A stretch of DNA of 64,000 nt from Actinomadura sp. WMMA1423. Lineage in GTDB: Bacteria; Actinomycetota; Actinomycetes; Streptosporangiales; Streptosporangiaceae. The stretch's first letter is position 1. Each line of letters starts with the position of its first letter. The stretch lies in contig NZ_CP041244.1 of the NCBI RefSeq assembly GCF_006547145.1, positions 2,418,001 through 2,482,000 on the forward strand. Direction: 5' to 3'. The notes beneath the pieces were generated by a model. The model was not told the origin of the DNA. It did not search any database and worked only from the letters and a program-made list of their open reading frames with translations. A program made the translations under genes and the position numbers. Below are positions 1 to 7,581 of this stretch, one piece after another.

Positions 1-1030
1 CGTGGACGACGAAGAAGGGCGGCGCGTCCTCGCGGATGTAGGTGACCGGGGAGGCCTTGGCGTACAGCTCCCGGTTCTCCGCGAAGGGCTTCTTGACGAC
101 CATGCGTTCGAGGAGATGGGTGTCGCCCATGGCGCGGGGCCAGGGTCCCGGCTCGACGAAGTCGTAGACGCCGTAGAACGGGACCGCGCCCTGCACGGTG
201 GTGTCTGCGTCTTCGAACCCCGGCTGGAAGTCCGCGACGTTCGCGGTCAGCGCCACCATCGCGGTGAGGTGCCCACCGGCGGAGCCACCGGTCACGCAGA
301 GGAAGTCGGGATCGGCGCCGTACTCCTCGGCGTGCTCCTTGTACCAGGCGACGAAGTGCTTCAGGTCGACCAGGTGCTCCGGCCAGGTGGCGCGGGGGCT
401 GAGCCGGTAGTTGACGTTGAAGCCGACCCACCCCTGGAGGGCCATGTGGTTGAGCAGCGGCAGCCCCTGCTCCCGCTTGTCGCCGATGACCCAGGCGCCG
501 CCGTGGATCTGCATGAGCCCGGGACGCAGCCCGCCGTCCGCGCCTTCGCCGCCGGGGGCCTCGCCGGCGGGGCGGAAGACGTCCAGCTTCAGGCGCAGGC
601 GGCCCTCCCGCCGGTACACGATGTTGCGTTCGACCTCCACGCCCTTGCGCGGGATCAGGCACAGCGGAGGAACGATCAGGTGCCCGACGGGATAGCGCGG
701 AGCGCCTTCCGGGTCGAGGTCGAGGGGCGCGCCGCTGTCCCGCAGCGTGACGACCGTGCGGCGCGACGCGGCGAGAGTGGCCGCCACTCCCGCCATGGCG
801 AGGACCGCCAGGACGAGCCCGGTCCAGCCCGCCCAGCCGTCCAGCCCGCCGAAGCCCGCAACGAGCGCCGTGGCGGCGGCCCAGGCGACCAGGACGTGCG
901 GCGCCAACTCGATCGTGAGCCAGCCCACGAAGAAGCTGCCCGCCAGCAGGACCGGGCTGCGCCGCGGCGCGTAGGCGTTGACGGCCGTGAGGGCGAACAG
1001 CACGCCCAAGGCGAGAAGGACGTAAGACAT
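1..1030 (-). CDS. membrane-anchored alpha/beta hydrolase (esterase-like), 3' end cut off by the window
   Basis: The first 343 residues are visible; the C-terminus lies outside the window. Residues 1-88 form about three to four hydrophobic segments, so the hydrolase is probably membrane tethered. The catalytic domain follows, with the oxyanion motif HGGAW near residue 177 and the nucleophile elbow GGSAGG with Ser near 250. This is the pattern of the hormone-sensitive-lipase/carboxylesterase branch. The predicted reaction is hydrolysis of a carboxylic ester; the substrate is unknown. The ATG at 1030 is preceded by GGGAG at good spacing. It is transcribed divergently from lhr. The catalytic His is beyond the edge, so activity cannot be judged. 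Confidence 0.88.
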   Translation of the reverse strand, partial: MSYVLLALGVLFALTAVNAYAPRRSPVLLAGSFFVGWLTIELAPHVLVAWAAATALVAGFGGLDGWAGWTGLVLAVLAMAGVAATLAASRRTVVTLRDSGAPLDLDPEGAPRYPVGHLIVPPLCLIPRKGVEVERNIVYRREGRLRLKLDVFRPAGEAPGGEGADGGLRPGLMQIHGGAWVIGDKREQGLPLLNHMALQGWVGFNVNYRLSPRATWPEHLVDLKHFVAWYKEHAEEYGADPDFLCVTGGSAGGHLTAMVALTANVADFQPGFEDADTTVQGAVPFYGVYDFVEPGPWPRAMGDTHLLERMVVKKPFAENRELYAKASPVTYIREDAPPFFVVH

Positions 1031-1075
1031 CGCGACTCCCTATACGGGACATGGGCCTGCCCCACCTTGCCCACA

Positions 1076-1085
1076 CAAGCGCTTG
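1076..1085. promoter_or_regulatory. palindrome CAAGCGCTTG upstream of the hydrolase
   Basis: This perfect 10-bp palindrome lies 46 bp upstream of the hydrolase start, in the divergent hydrolase/lhr region. Its central CG and half-sites resemble LacI-family operators. No LacI gene is nearby, so the assignment is inference and weak. Confidence 0.3.
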
Positions 1086-1110
1086 CTTACAATACTTCCT
1101 GCGGCAGCAC

Positions 1111-1289
1111 GCCCCCCAATACCCCCGCCTCGCTCCGCTCACCTGCCCCCTGGAGGGAACGACCCCCACACCCCCGGCCTCGCTTCGCACCAGCCCCCTG
1201 TGGGGGACGACCCCCACACCCCCGGCCTCGCTTCGCACCTGCCCCCTGTGGGGGACGACCCCCACACCCCCGCCTCGCTTCGCTCGGGT
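1111..1289. repeat. 48-bp imperfect tandem repeat, three copies plus a degenerate partial copy
   Basis: Copies start at 1146, 1194 and 1242 and repeat every 48 bp. A decayed partial copy lies at about 1111-1145. Each unit holds CCCCCTGTGGGGGACGA followed by CCCCCAC and CCTCGCTTCGC. Copies 2 and 3 contain the perfect hairpin GTGGGGG-ACGA-CCCCCAC (1200-1217 and 1248-1265). The array fills most of the 317-bp gap between the divergent hydrolase and lhr genes, so it sits in or beside both promoters. I see no coding potential that explains it. The core CGGCCTCGCTTCGC recurs at 55461. Confidence 0.85.
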
Positions 1290-1347
1290 TTTTGTGACGC
1301 GCGCCACGCGGGCGCATTCTGTCCGACGCGCGAGGCAGTATGGCGCC

Positions 1348-4300
1348 ATGGGCGGTGACGTGCTCGAACGCTTCTCCCCGGCGACCCGTGCCTGGTTCAC
1401 CGGGGCGTTCGCCGCGCCCACCCCCGCCCAGTCCGGGGCCTGGGAGTCCATCGCCGGCGGCGACAACACGCTCGTCGTGGCGCCGACCGGGTCAGGCAAG
1501 ACCCTCGCGGCGTTCCTCTGGTCCCTCGACCGGCTCGCCACCGAGCCCGTCCCCGAAGACGCGCTGCGCCGCTGCCGCGTCCTGTACGTGTCGCCGCTGA
1601 AGGCCCTCGCCGTCGACGTCGAGCGCAACCTGCGCGCCCCGCTGACCGGCATCCGCCACGCGGCGCGCCGCCTCGGCCTGCCCGAACCCGGCGTCCGCGT
1701 CGGAATGCGGTCGGGCGACACCCCGGCCGACGAGCGCCGCCGGCTGGCCGTCAAGCCGCCCGACATCCTGATCACGACGCCGGAGTCGCTGTTCCTGATC
1801 CTCACCTCGCGGGCGCGCGAGTCGCTGCGCGGGGTGGAGACCGTCATCGTCGACGAGGTGCACGCCGTGGCGGGCACCAAGCGCGGCGCGCACCTCGCGC
1901 TGTCCCTCGAACGGCTGGACGCGCTCCTCGAACGCCCCGCCCAGCGCATCGGCCTGTCGGCGACGGTCCGTCCCGCCGGCGAGGTCGCGGCGTTCCTGGG
2001 CGGGCCGCGGCCGGCCGCCGTCGTCCAGCCGCGTTCGGAGAAGGTCTTCGATCTCGACATCGTCGTCCCCGTGGAGGACATGGGCGAGGTGGGCCGGTTC
2101 GTCGACGACTCGGGCACGGCCGACCCGCGCCAGCGCAGCATCTGGCCCCACGTGGAAGACCGCCTGCTCGACCTGATCCAGGCGCATCGCTCGACGCTGG
2201 TGTTCGCCAACTCCCGACGCCTGGCCGAGCGGCTGTGCGGGCGGCTGAACGAGCTCGCCTACGAACGTGCCATGGGCGAACCCCTGCCGGAGGGCCACTC
2301 CCCCGCGGAGACGATGGCCCAGGCGGGTGCCGCCAAGGGGGCGCCCACAGAGATCGCCAGAGCGCACCACGGCTCCGTCTCCAAGGAGGAGCGGGCGGGC
2401 ATCGAGAACGCCCTGAAGGAGGGCCGCCTCCCCGCGGTCGTGGCGACGTCCAGCCTGGAACTGGGCATCGACATGGGCGCGGTGGACCTCGTCGTCCAGG
2501 TGGAGTCGCCGCCTTCGGTGGCCAACGGGCTCCAGCGGGTCGGGCGGGCCGGCCACCAGGTGGGCGCCGTGTCCAAGGGCGTCATCTTCCCCAAGTACCG
2601 GGGCGACCTCGTCCAGACGGCCGTGGTGGCCGAGCGCATGCGCGGCGGCGAGATCGAGGAGCTGCGGTACCCGCGCAACCCCCTCGACGTCCTCGCCCAG
2701 CAGATCGTCGCGATGGTCTCCATGGACGAGTGGACGGTCGACGACCTCGAGACCCTCGTCAAGCGCGCCGCCCCCTACGCCACGCTCCCCCGCTCGGCGC
2801 TGGAGGCGTCCCTCGACATGCTCGCCGGGCGCTACCCCAGCGACGAGTTCGGCGAGCTGCGCCCCCGCCTCGTCTGGGACCGCGTGACCGGCGTCCTGCG
2901 CGACCGTCCCGGCGCCCAGCGGCTCGCCGTGACCAGCGGCGGGACGATCCCCGACCGCGGCCTGTTCGGAGTGTTCCTCGTCGGCGAGAAGGCGTCGCGC
3001 GTCGGCGAGCTCGACGAGGAGATGGTGTACGAGTCGCGCGTGGGGGACGTGTTCGTCCTCGGGGCGAGCTCCTGGCGGATCGAGGACATCACCCCCGACC
3101 GGGTGCTCGTCTCCCCTGCCCCGGGCCAGCCCGGCAAGTTGCCGTTCTGGCACGGCGACACGCTGGGGCGTCCCGCCGAACTGGGCCGCGCGCTCGGGTC
3201 GTTCACCCGGGAGCTGCTCGGGCTTTCCCCGGAGGAGGCGCAGGGTCGCGTCGCCGCCTCCGGCCTGGACGGCTGGGCCTCCGCCAACCTCGTCTCCTAC
3301 CTGAACGAGCAGCGCGAGGCCACCGGCCACGTGCCCGACGACCGCACAATGGTCGTCGAACGCTTCCGCGACGAGCTCGGCGACTGGCGCATGGTCGTCC
3401 ACTCCCCACTGGGCGCGCGCGTGCACGCGCCCTGGGCGCTCGCCATAGCCGGGCGCCTGCGCGAGCGGTACGGGGTCGACGCGCAGGCCATGCACGCCGA
3501 CGACGGCATCGTCATCCGCATCCCGGACATGGACGAGCCTCCCGGCCTCGACCTGGCCGTCTTCGACGCCGACGACATCGAGCGCATCGTCGTCGACGAG
3601 CTCGGCGGCTCGGCGCTGTTCGCCGCCCGGTTCCGCGAGTGCGCGGCGCGGTCGCTGCTGCTCCCCCGCCGCCGCCCCGACAAGCGCATGCCCCTCTGGC
3701 AGCAGCGCCAGCGCGCCGCGCAGCTCCTGGCCGTGGCGAGCAAGTACCCGTCGTTCCCGATCGTGCTGGAGACCATGCGCGAGTGCCTGCAGGACGTGTT
3801 CGACGTCCCCGGCCTGGTGCAGCTCATGCGCGACATGTCGGGCCGCAAGGTCCGCATGGTGGAGGTGGAGACCTCCGAGCCGTCCCCCTACGCGCGCTCC
3901 CTGCTGTTCCACTACGTCGGCGCGTTCATGTACGAGGGTGATTCGCCCCTGGCGGAGCGCCGCGCGCAGGCCCTCGCACTCGACTCGGCGCTCCTCGCGG
4001 AGCTGCTCGGCCAGGCCGACCTGCGAGAGCTGCTCGACCCCGACGCCGTCGCCGAGACCGAGCGCGAGCTCCAGCGGCTCGCCGCCGACCGCCGCGCCCG
4101 CGACATGGAGGGCGTCGCCGACCTCCTGCGCGCCCTCGGCCCGCTCACCACGGCCGAGGCTGTCGAACGCACCCTCCCCGCGGGGGCCGGCGCCCCACCG
4201 GACGCGGCAGCCAAGGCGGAGACGGCCGGTCCGGCCCCGGCCGGGGCGGAGACCGTCGCCTCGGAAGAGGCCCGTGTGGGGGAGGCTGGCGCCGCGGCGG

Positions 4301-6057
4301 TGGGCGGGGGTGTCCCGGACGGGGTGCTCGTCCAGGTTTCGCGGTGGTTGGCGGAGCTGGAGGCGACGCGGCGGGCCATCCGGGTGCGGATCGCCGGGCA
4401 GGAGCGCTGGGCCGCGATCGAGGACGCCGGGCGGCTGCGGGACGCGCTCGGCGCGCCGCTGCCGGTGGGGGTCCCCGAGGCGTTCCTCGAACCGGTCGAC
4501 GACCCGCTCGGCGACCTGGTCTCCCGGTACGCGCGCACGCACGGGCCCTTCCGGGCGGCCGACGCCGCCGCCCGCTTCGGGCTCGGCGTCGCCGTGGTCG
4601 CCGAGACCCTGCGGCGGTTGTCGGGCGCGGGGCGGGTCGTCGAGGGCGAGTTCCTGCCGGTCGGGTCCGTGGCGGGTCCGCTGACGACCGAATGGTGCGA
4701 CACCGGCGTGCTGCGCATGCTGCGGCGCCGCTCTCTGGCGCGCCTGCGCGCCGAGGTCGAGCCGTCCCCGCCGGAGTCGCTCGGCCGGTTCCTCCCCGCC
4801 TGGCACGGCATCTCGGGGGGATCGCGGCTGCGGGGCATCGACGCGCTCGTGCAGGCGGTCGAGCAGCTGCAGGGCGCGGCCGTGCCCGCGTCCGCGCTGG
4901 AGTCGCTGGTCCTGCCGTCGCGGGTGCCCGGCTACACCCCCGCCATGCTCGACGAGCTGACCTCCGCGGGCGAGGTCGTGTGGGCGGGCCAGGGCGGTCT
5001 GCCGGGTGGCGACGGCTGGGTGGCGCTGTACCTGGCCGACACGGCACCCCTGCTCATGCCGCAACCGGCCGAGATCACGCTCACCCCCGCGCACGAGGCC
5101 GTCCTGGACGCGCTCGGCGACGGGGGCGCGCTGTTCTTCCGCACGCTGTCCGACCGCGTGAACAAGCAGGTCACCGCGAGCGACGCCGACCTCGTCACCG
5201 CCGTGTGGGATCTCGTCTGGTCCGGTCACCTCACCAACGACACGCTGGCACCGCTGCGCTCCGCGCTCGGCTCCGGCCGCCCGACGCACCGTTCCCGCAC
5301 GACGCGCCGCGGGCGTCCCGTCCTGCCGTCCCGGACGGGTCCGCCCACCGTCGCGGGACGCTGGTGGCCGCTCCCCGAGCGCGAGCCCACCGCGACTCTG
5401 CGCTCGCACGCCCTCGCCGAAGCGCTCCTGGAGCGGTACGGCATCGTCATACGCGGTGCCGTAGCGGCCGAACGCACCCCCGGCGGCTTCTCCGCCGTGT
5501 ACCCGGTCCTGCGCGCCTTCGAGGAGACGGGCCGCTGCCGGCGGGGGTACTTCGTCGAGGGCCTGGGGGCCGCCCAGTTCGCGCTGCCGGGGGCCGTCGA
5601 CCGGCTCCGCGCGCTCCGCCCGGCGGCGGCCGCCGCACCGGACGACATCTCCGCCCTCTGGGAGACGCCCTCCAAGCCCGAGGTCCGCGCGCTCGTCCTG
5701 GCGGCGGCCGACCCCGCCAACCCGTACGGCGCGGCCCTGCCGTGGCCGGAGCGCGACGACGAGGTCGCCAGCGGTCACAAGCCCGGCCGCAAGGCGGGCG
5801 CCCTCGTCGTCCTCGTCGAAGGCCGCCTGGCCCTCTACGTCGAACGCGGCGGCCGGACGCTCCTGACCTGGGACGACGACTCGCGCGTCCTGCAACCGGC
5901 CGTGGACGCGCTCGCCCTCGCGGTCCGCGAGGGGGCGCTCGGCAAGCTGACCGTGGAACGCGCGGACGGCGAGGCGATCGGCGACTCCCCGCTCGCGGCC
6001 GCCCTGGAGTCGGCGGGGTTCCATCCCACTCCGCGCGGGCTGCGGCTGCGCTCCTGA
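1348..6057 (+). CDS. lhr: Lhr-family superfamily-2 DNA helicase
   Basis: This 1569-residue protein is a large helicase-related Lhr protein. In mycobacteria this family is an ssDNA-dependent ATPase that translocates 3'-5' and unwinds RNA:DNA hybrids, with links to DNA damage. The Walker A motif APTGSGKT lies near residues 45-52, the DEVH box near 169 and SAT near 202. Helicase C motifs follow, with SSLELGID near 367 and QRVGRAGH near 396. The long C-terminal half carries the Lhr winged-helix, beta-barrel and accessory regions. Length is normal for actinobacterial Lhr (about 1500). The ATG at 1348 gives the canonical N-terminus; in-frame codons upstream run into the tandem repeats. Its last 223 bp overlap the convergent EamA frame. 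Confidence 0.95.
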   Translation: MGGDVLERFSPATRAWFTGAFAAPTPAQSGAWESIAGGDNTLVVAPTGSGKTLAAFLWSLDRLATEPVPEDALRRCRVLYVSPLKALAVDVERNLRAPLTGIRHAARRLGLPEPGVRVGMRSGDTPADERRRLAVKPPDILITTPESLFLILTSRARESLRGVETVIVDEVHAVAGTKRGAHLALSLERLDALLERPAQRIGLSATVRPAGEVAAFLGGPRPAAVVQPRSEKVFDLDIVVPVEDMGEVGRFVDDSGTADPRQRSIWPHVEDRLLDLIQAHRSTLVFANSRRLAERLCGRLNELAYERAMGEPLPEGHSPAETMAQAGAAKGAPTEIARAHHGSVSKEERAGIENALKEGRLPAVVATSSLELGIDMGAVDLVVQVESPPSVANGLQRVGRAGHQVGAVSKGVIFPKYRGDLVQTAVVAERMRGGEIEELRYPRNPLDVLAQQIVAMVSMDEWTVDDLETLVKRAAPYATLPRSALEASLDMLAGRYPSDEFGELRPRLVWDRVTGVLRDRPGAQRLAVTSGGTIPDRGLFGVFLVGEKASRVGELDEEMVYESRVGDVFVLGASSWRIEDITPDRVLVSPAPGQPGKLPFWHGDTLGRPAELGRALGSFTRELLGLSPEEAQGRVAASGLDGWASANLVSYLNEQREATGHVPDDRTMVVERFRDELGDWRMVVHSPLGARVHAPWALAIAGRLRERYGVDAQAMHADDGIVIRIPDMDEPPGLDLAVFDADDIERIVVDELGGSALFAARFRECAARSLLLPRRRPDKRMPLWQQRQRAAQLLAVASKYPSFPIVLETMRECLQDVFDVPGLVQLMRDMSGRKVRMVEVETSEPSPYARSLLFHYVGAFMYEGDSPLAERRAQALALDSALLAELLGQADLRELLDPDAVAETERELQRLAADRRARDMEGVADLLRALGPLTTAEAVERTLPAGAGAPPDAAAKAETAGPAPAGAETVASEEARVGEAGAAAVGGGVPDGVLVQVSRWLAELEATRRAIRVRIAGQERWAAIEDAGRLRDALGAPLPVGVPEAFLEPVDDPLGDLVSRYARTHGPFRAADAAARFGLGVAVVAETLRRLSGAGRVVEGEFLPVGSVAGPLTTEWCDTGVLRMLRRRSLARLRAEVEPSPPESLGRFLPAWHGISGGSRLRGIDALVQAVEQLQGAAVPASALESLVLPSRVPGYTPAMLDELTSAGEVVWAGQGGLPGGDGWVALYLADTAPLLMPQPAEITLTPAHEAVLDALGDGGALFFRTLSDRVNKQVTASDADLVTAVWDLVWSGHLTNDTLAPLRSALGSGRPTHRSRTTRRGRPVLPSRTGPPTVAGRWWPLPEREPTATLRSHALAEALLERYGIVIRGAVAAERTPGGFSAVYPVLRAFEETGRCRRGYFVEGLGAAQFALPGAVDRLRALRPAAAAAPDDISALWETPSKPEVRALVLAAADPANPYGAALPWPERDDEVASGHKPGRKAGALVVLVEGRLALYVERGGRTLLTWDDDSRVLQPAVDALALAVREGALGKLTVERADGEAIGDSPLAAALESAGFHPTPRGLRLRS

Positions 6058-6920
6058 CCTTCCGGGTCCCGGAGGGCCACCGTCACGGCGACGGCGCACA
6101 CCAGCACGCCGAGCAGCGACGGCAGGGTGAGCGTGGTGCCGAACATCAGCCAGCCCAGCAGCATCGTCGTGGGCGGGGTGAGGTAGAGCAGCGCGGAGAC
6201 GCGGGCGATGCCCGTCCGCCGGACGTTGACCCAGTACAGCCCGTACCCGCCGAGCATCGCAGGCAGGACGGAGATGGCGATGGCCGTCCAGAACACGGGG
6301 CCGGTCGGCGGGAGCAGGGACCCGGCCGCACCGGCGAAGCCCGAGAAGACCACCGCGCTCACGAGCGCCTGGACGGCCAGGGCCTCCGGGAGCCCGAGCG
6401 AGGGCCGGACGCGCCGTTCGACGAGGGTGGCGCAGACGAGGGAGAGCATCGCGGCGAACGGCAGCGCGTACGCCCAGGCCGGGGCGCCGCCGCCGAGGTC
6501 GCCACCGACGACGAGGGCGACGCCGCCGAGTCCCGCGGTGAACCCGGCGAACCGGCGGCGGCCGACGCGCTCGCCGAGCACGGGCCCGGCGAGCGCGACC
6601 GCGACGAGCGGCTGCAACGCCGTCACGAGGCTGTTGATCCCCGCGGCGACGCCGTACTCGGCGGCGAGGAACACGCCGGAGAGGTAACCGACCTGGCTCA
6701 GCATCCCGATGAGGGCGTGCAGGGCCAGGTCCCGGGGCGGGATCCGGCGCCGGCGCCACAGCAGCCATGCCCCGAGCGCGCCGCCGCCGATGATGAACCG
6801 CCAGGCCAGCAGCGCGCTCGCGGGCGCTGACCGGGCGCCGAGCTCGGCCGCGATGAACCCGGAGCTCCACATGACGACGAACGCGGCGCCCAGCAGGACG
6901 TCCGATCGGCGCTGATCCAC
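5835..6920 (-). CDS. EamA-family (DMT superfamily) exporter
   Basis: This 361-residue frame has ten hydrophobic helices in two EamA repeats (about 8-140 and 148-283), typical of drug/metabolite exporters of the inner membrane. The substrate is unknown. GTG at 6920 has the Shine-Dalgarno sequence AGGAGG 4 nt upstream. Helix ten ends at residue 283. Residues 288-361 are hydrophilic, have no family counterpart, and are exactly the stretch antisense to the end of lhr. The tail may be a read-through artefact of a lost stop, or it may be genuine. The gene is divergent from a TetR regulator across a twin operator, so regulation by that protein is likely. Confidence 0.85.
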   Translation of the reverse strand: MDQRRSDVLLGAAFVVMWSSGFIAAELGARSAPASALLAWRFIIGGGALGAWLLWRRRRIPPRDLALHALIGMLSQVGYLSGVFLAAEYGVAAGINSLVTALQPLVAVALAGPVLGERVGRRRFAGFTAGLGGVALVVGGDLGGGAPAWAYALPFAAMLSLVCATLVERRVRPSLGLPEALAVQALVSAVVFSGFAGAAGSLLPPTGPVFWTAIAISVLPAMLGGYGLYWVNVRRTGIARVSALLYLTPPTTMLLGWLMFGTTLTLPSLLGVLVCAVAVTVALRDPEGQERSRSPRGVGWNPADSRAAASGESPIASPSARSTVSLPSAPSRTARASASTAGCRTRESSSQVRSVRPPRST

Positions 6921-6933
6921 GGATCCTCCTCAG

Positions 6934-6980
6934 GTATACATACCGGTATACCTACACCGTAGCCATACCGGTATGTATAC
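6934..6980. promoter_or_regulatory. twin inverted operator between EamA exporter and TetR regulator
   Basis: The 16-mer GTATACATACCGGTAT occurs at 6934-6949. It occurs again in reverse complement at 6965-6980. Each copy is itself part palindromic (ATACCGGTAT). The pair fills the 88-bp divergent gap, close to the promoters of both genes. This arrangement is classic for a TetR repressor controlling itself and a divergent exporter. Confidence 0.8.
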
Positions 6981-7008
6981 TTGAAGTCACCCCTTCGAAG
7001 GAGCCGCG

Positions 7009-7581
7009 ATGCCCGTGCAGGACCGGCCGCTCACCCCGGCGGCCCGGCGAGTGCTCCAGGTCGCGAGCGAGCTGTTCTACGAGCGCGGCATCGGCTCGGT
7101 AGGCATGGAGCTGATCGCGGCAGAGGCGGGCGTGACGAAGAAGACCGTCTATGACCGGTTCGGCTCCAAGGACGCGCTGATCCTCGCCTACCTGCGCACC
7201 CGCGACGAGCGGTGGCGCGCCTACACGACCGAGCGGATAGCCGGGGCGGTCGGCCCCCGCGAGCGGGTCCTCGCCACGTTCGACGCCCTCGGCGAGTGGC
7301 TGGCCACCGAGTGCGGGCGCGGCTGCTCGATGGTGAACGCCTGCGCCGAGCTGCCCGACCCGTCCCACCCGGTCCACGGGGTCGCCGCCGAGCAGAAGGC
7401 CTGGGTGCGCGGCCTCTACGCGGACCTGGCCGGCGACGGGGTCCTGGCCGACCAGCTGCTCATCCTGCACGAGGGCGCCGTGGTCGCGTTCAGCGTCGCG
7501 GGCATCCGCGACGCCGCGGCCGCCGCGCGCTCCGCCGCCGAGGCGATCGTCCCCCGGCGGCTCAGCGCCGGCGCCCCCTGA
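7009..7581 (+). CDS. TetR/AcrR family transcriptional regulator
   Basis: This 190-residue protein has an N-terminal TetR helix-turn-helix (about 12-58; the segment AEAGVTKKTVYDRFGSKDAL is diagnostic). A ligand-binding domain of the usual size follows. The start ATG has AAGGAG 5 nt upstream. It is divergent from the EamA exporter, and the two inverted 16-bp sites between them are its likely operators. The inference is a local repressor that is relieved by an exported compound. Its last 20 bp overlap the convergent secA2 3' end. Confidence 0.9.
   Translation: MPVQDRPLTPAARRVLQVASELFYERGIGSVGMELIAAEAGVTKKTVYDRFGSKDALILAYLRTRDERWRAYTTERIAGAVGPRERVLATFDALGEWLATECGRGCSMVNACAELPDPSHPVHGVAAEQKAWVRGLYADLAGDGVLADQLLILHEGAVVAFSVAGIRDAAAAARSAAEAIVPRRLSAGAP

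Noticed and set aside
1146-1289. possible CRISPR array
   Set aside because: The units are directly contiguous 48-bp tandem repeats without unique spacers, and no cas genes are present.
1492-6870. 1792-residue minus-strand open frame
   Set aside because: It is antisense to lhr and out of frame with the EamA gene; a high-GC shadow frame.
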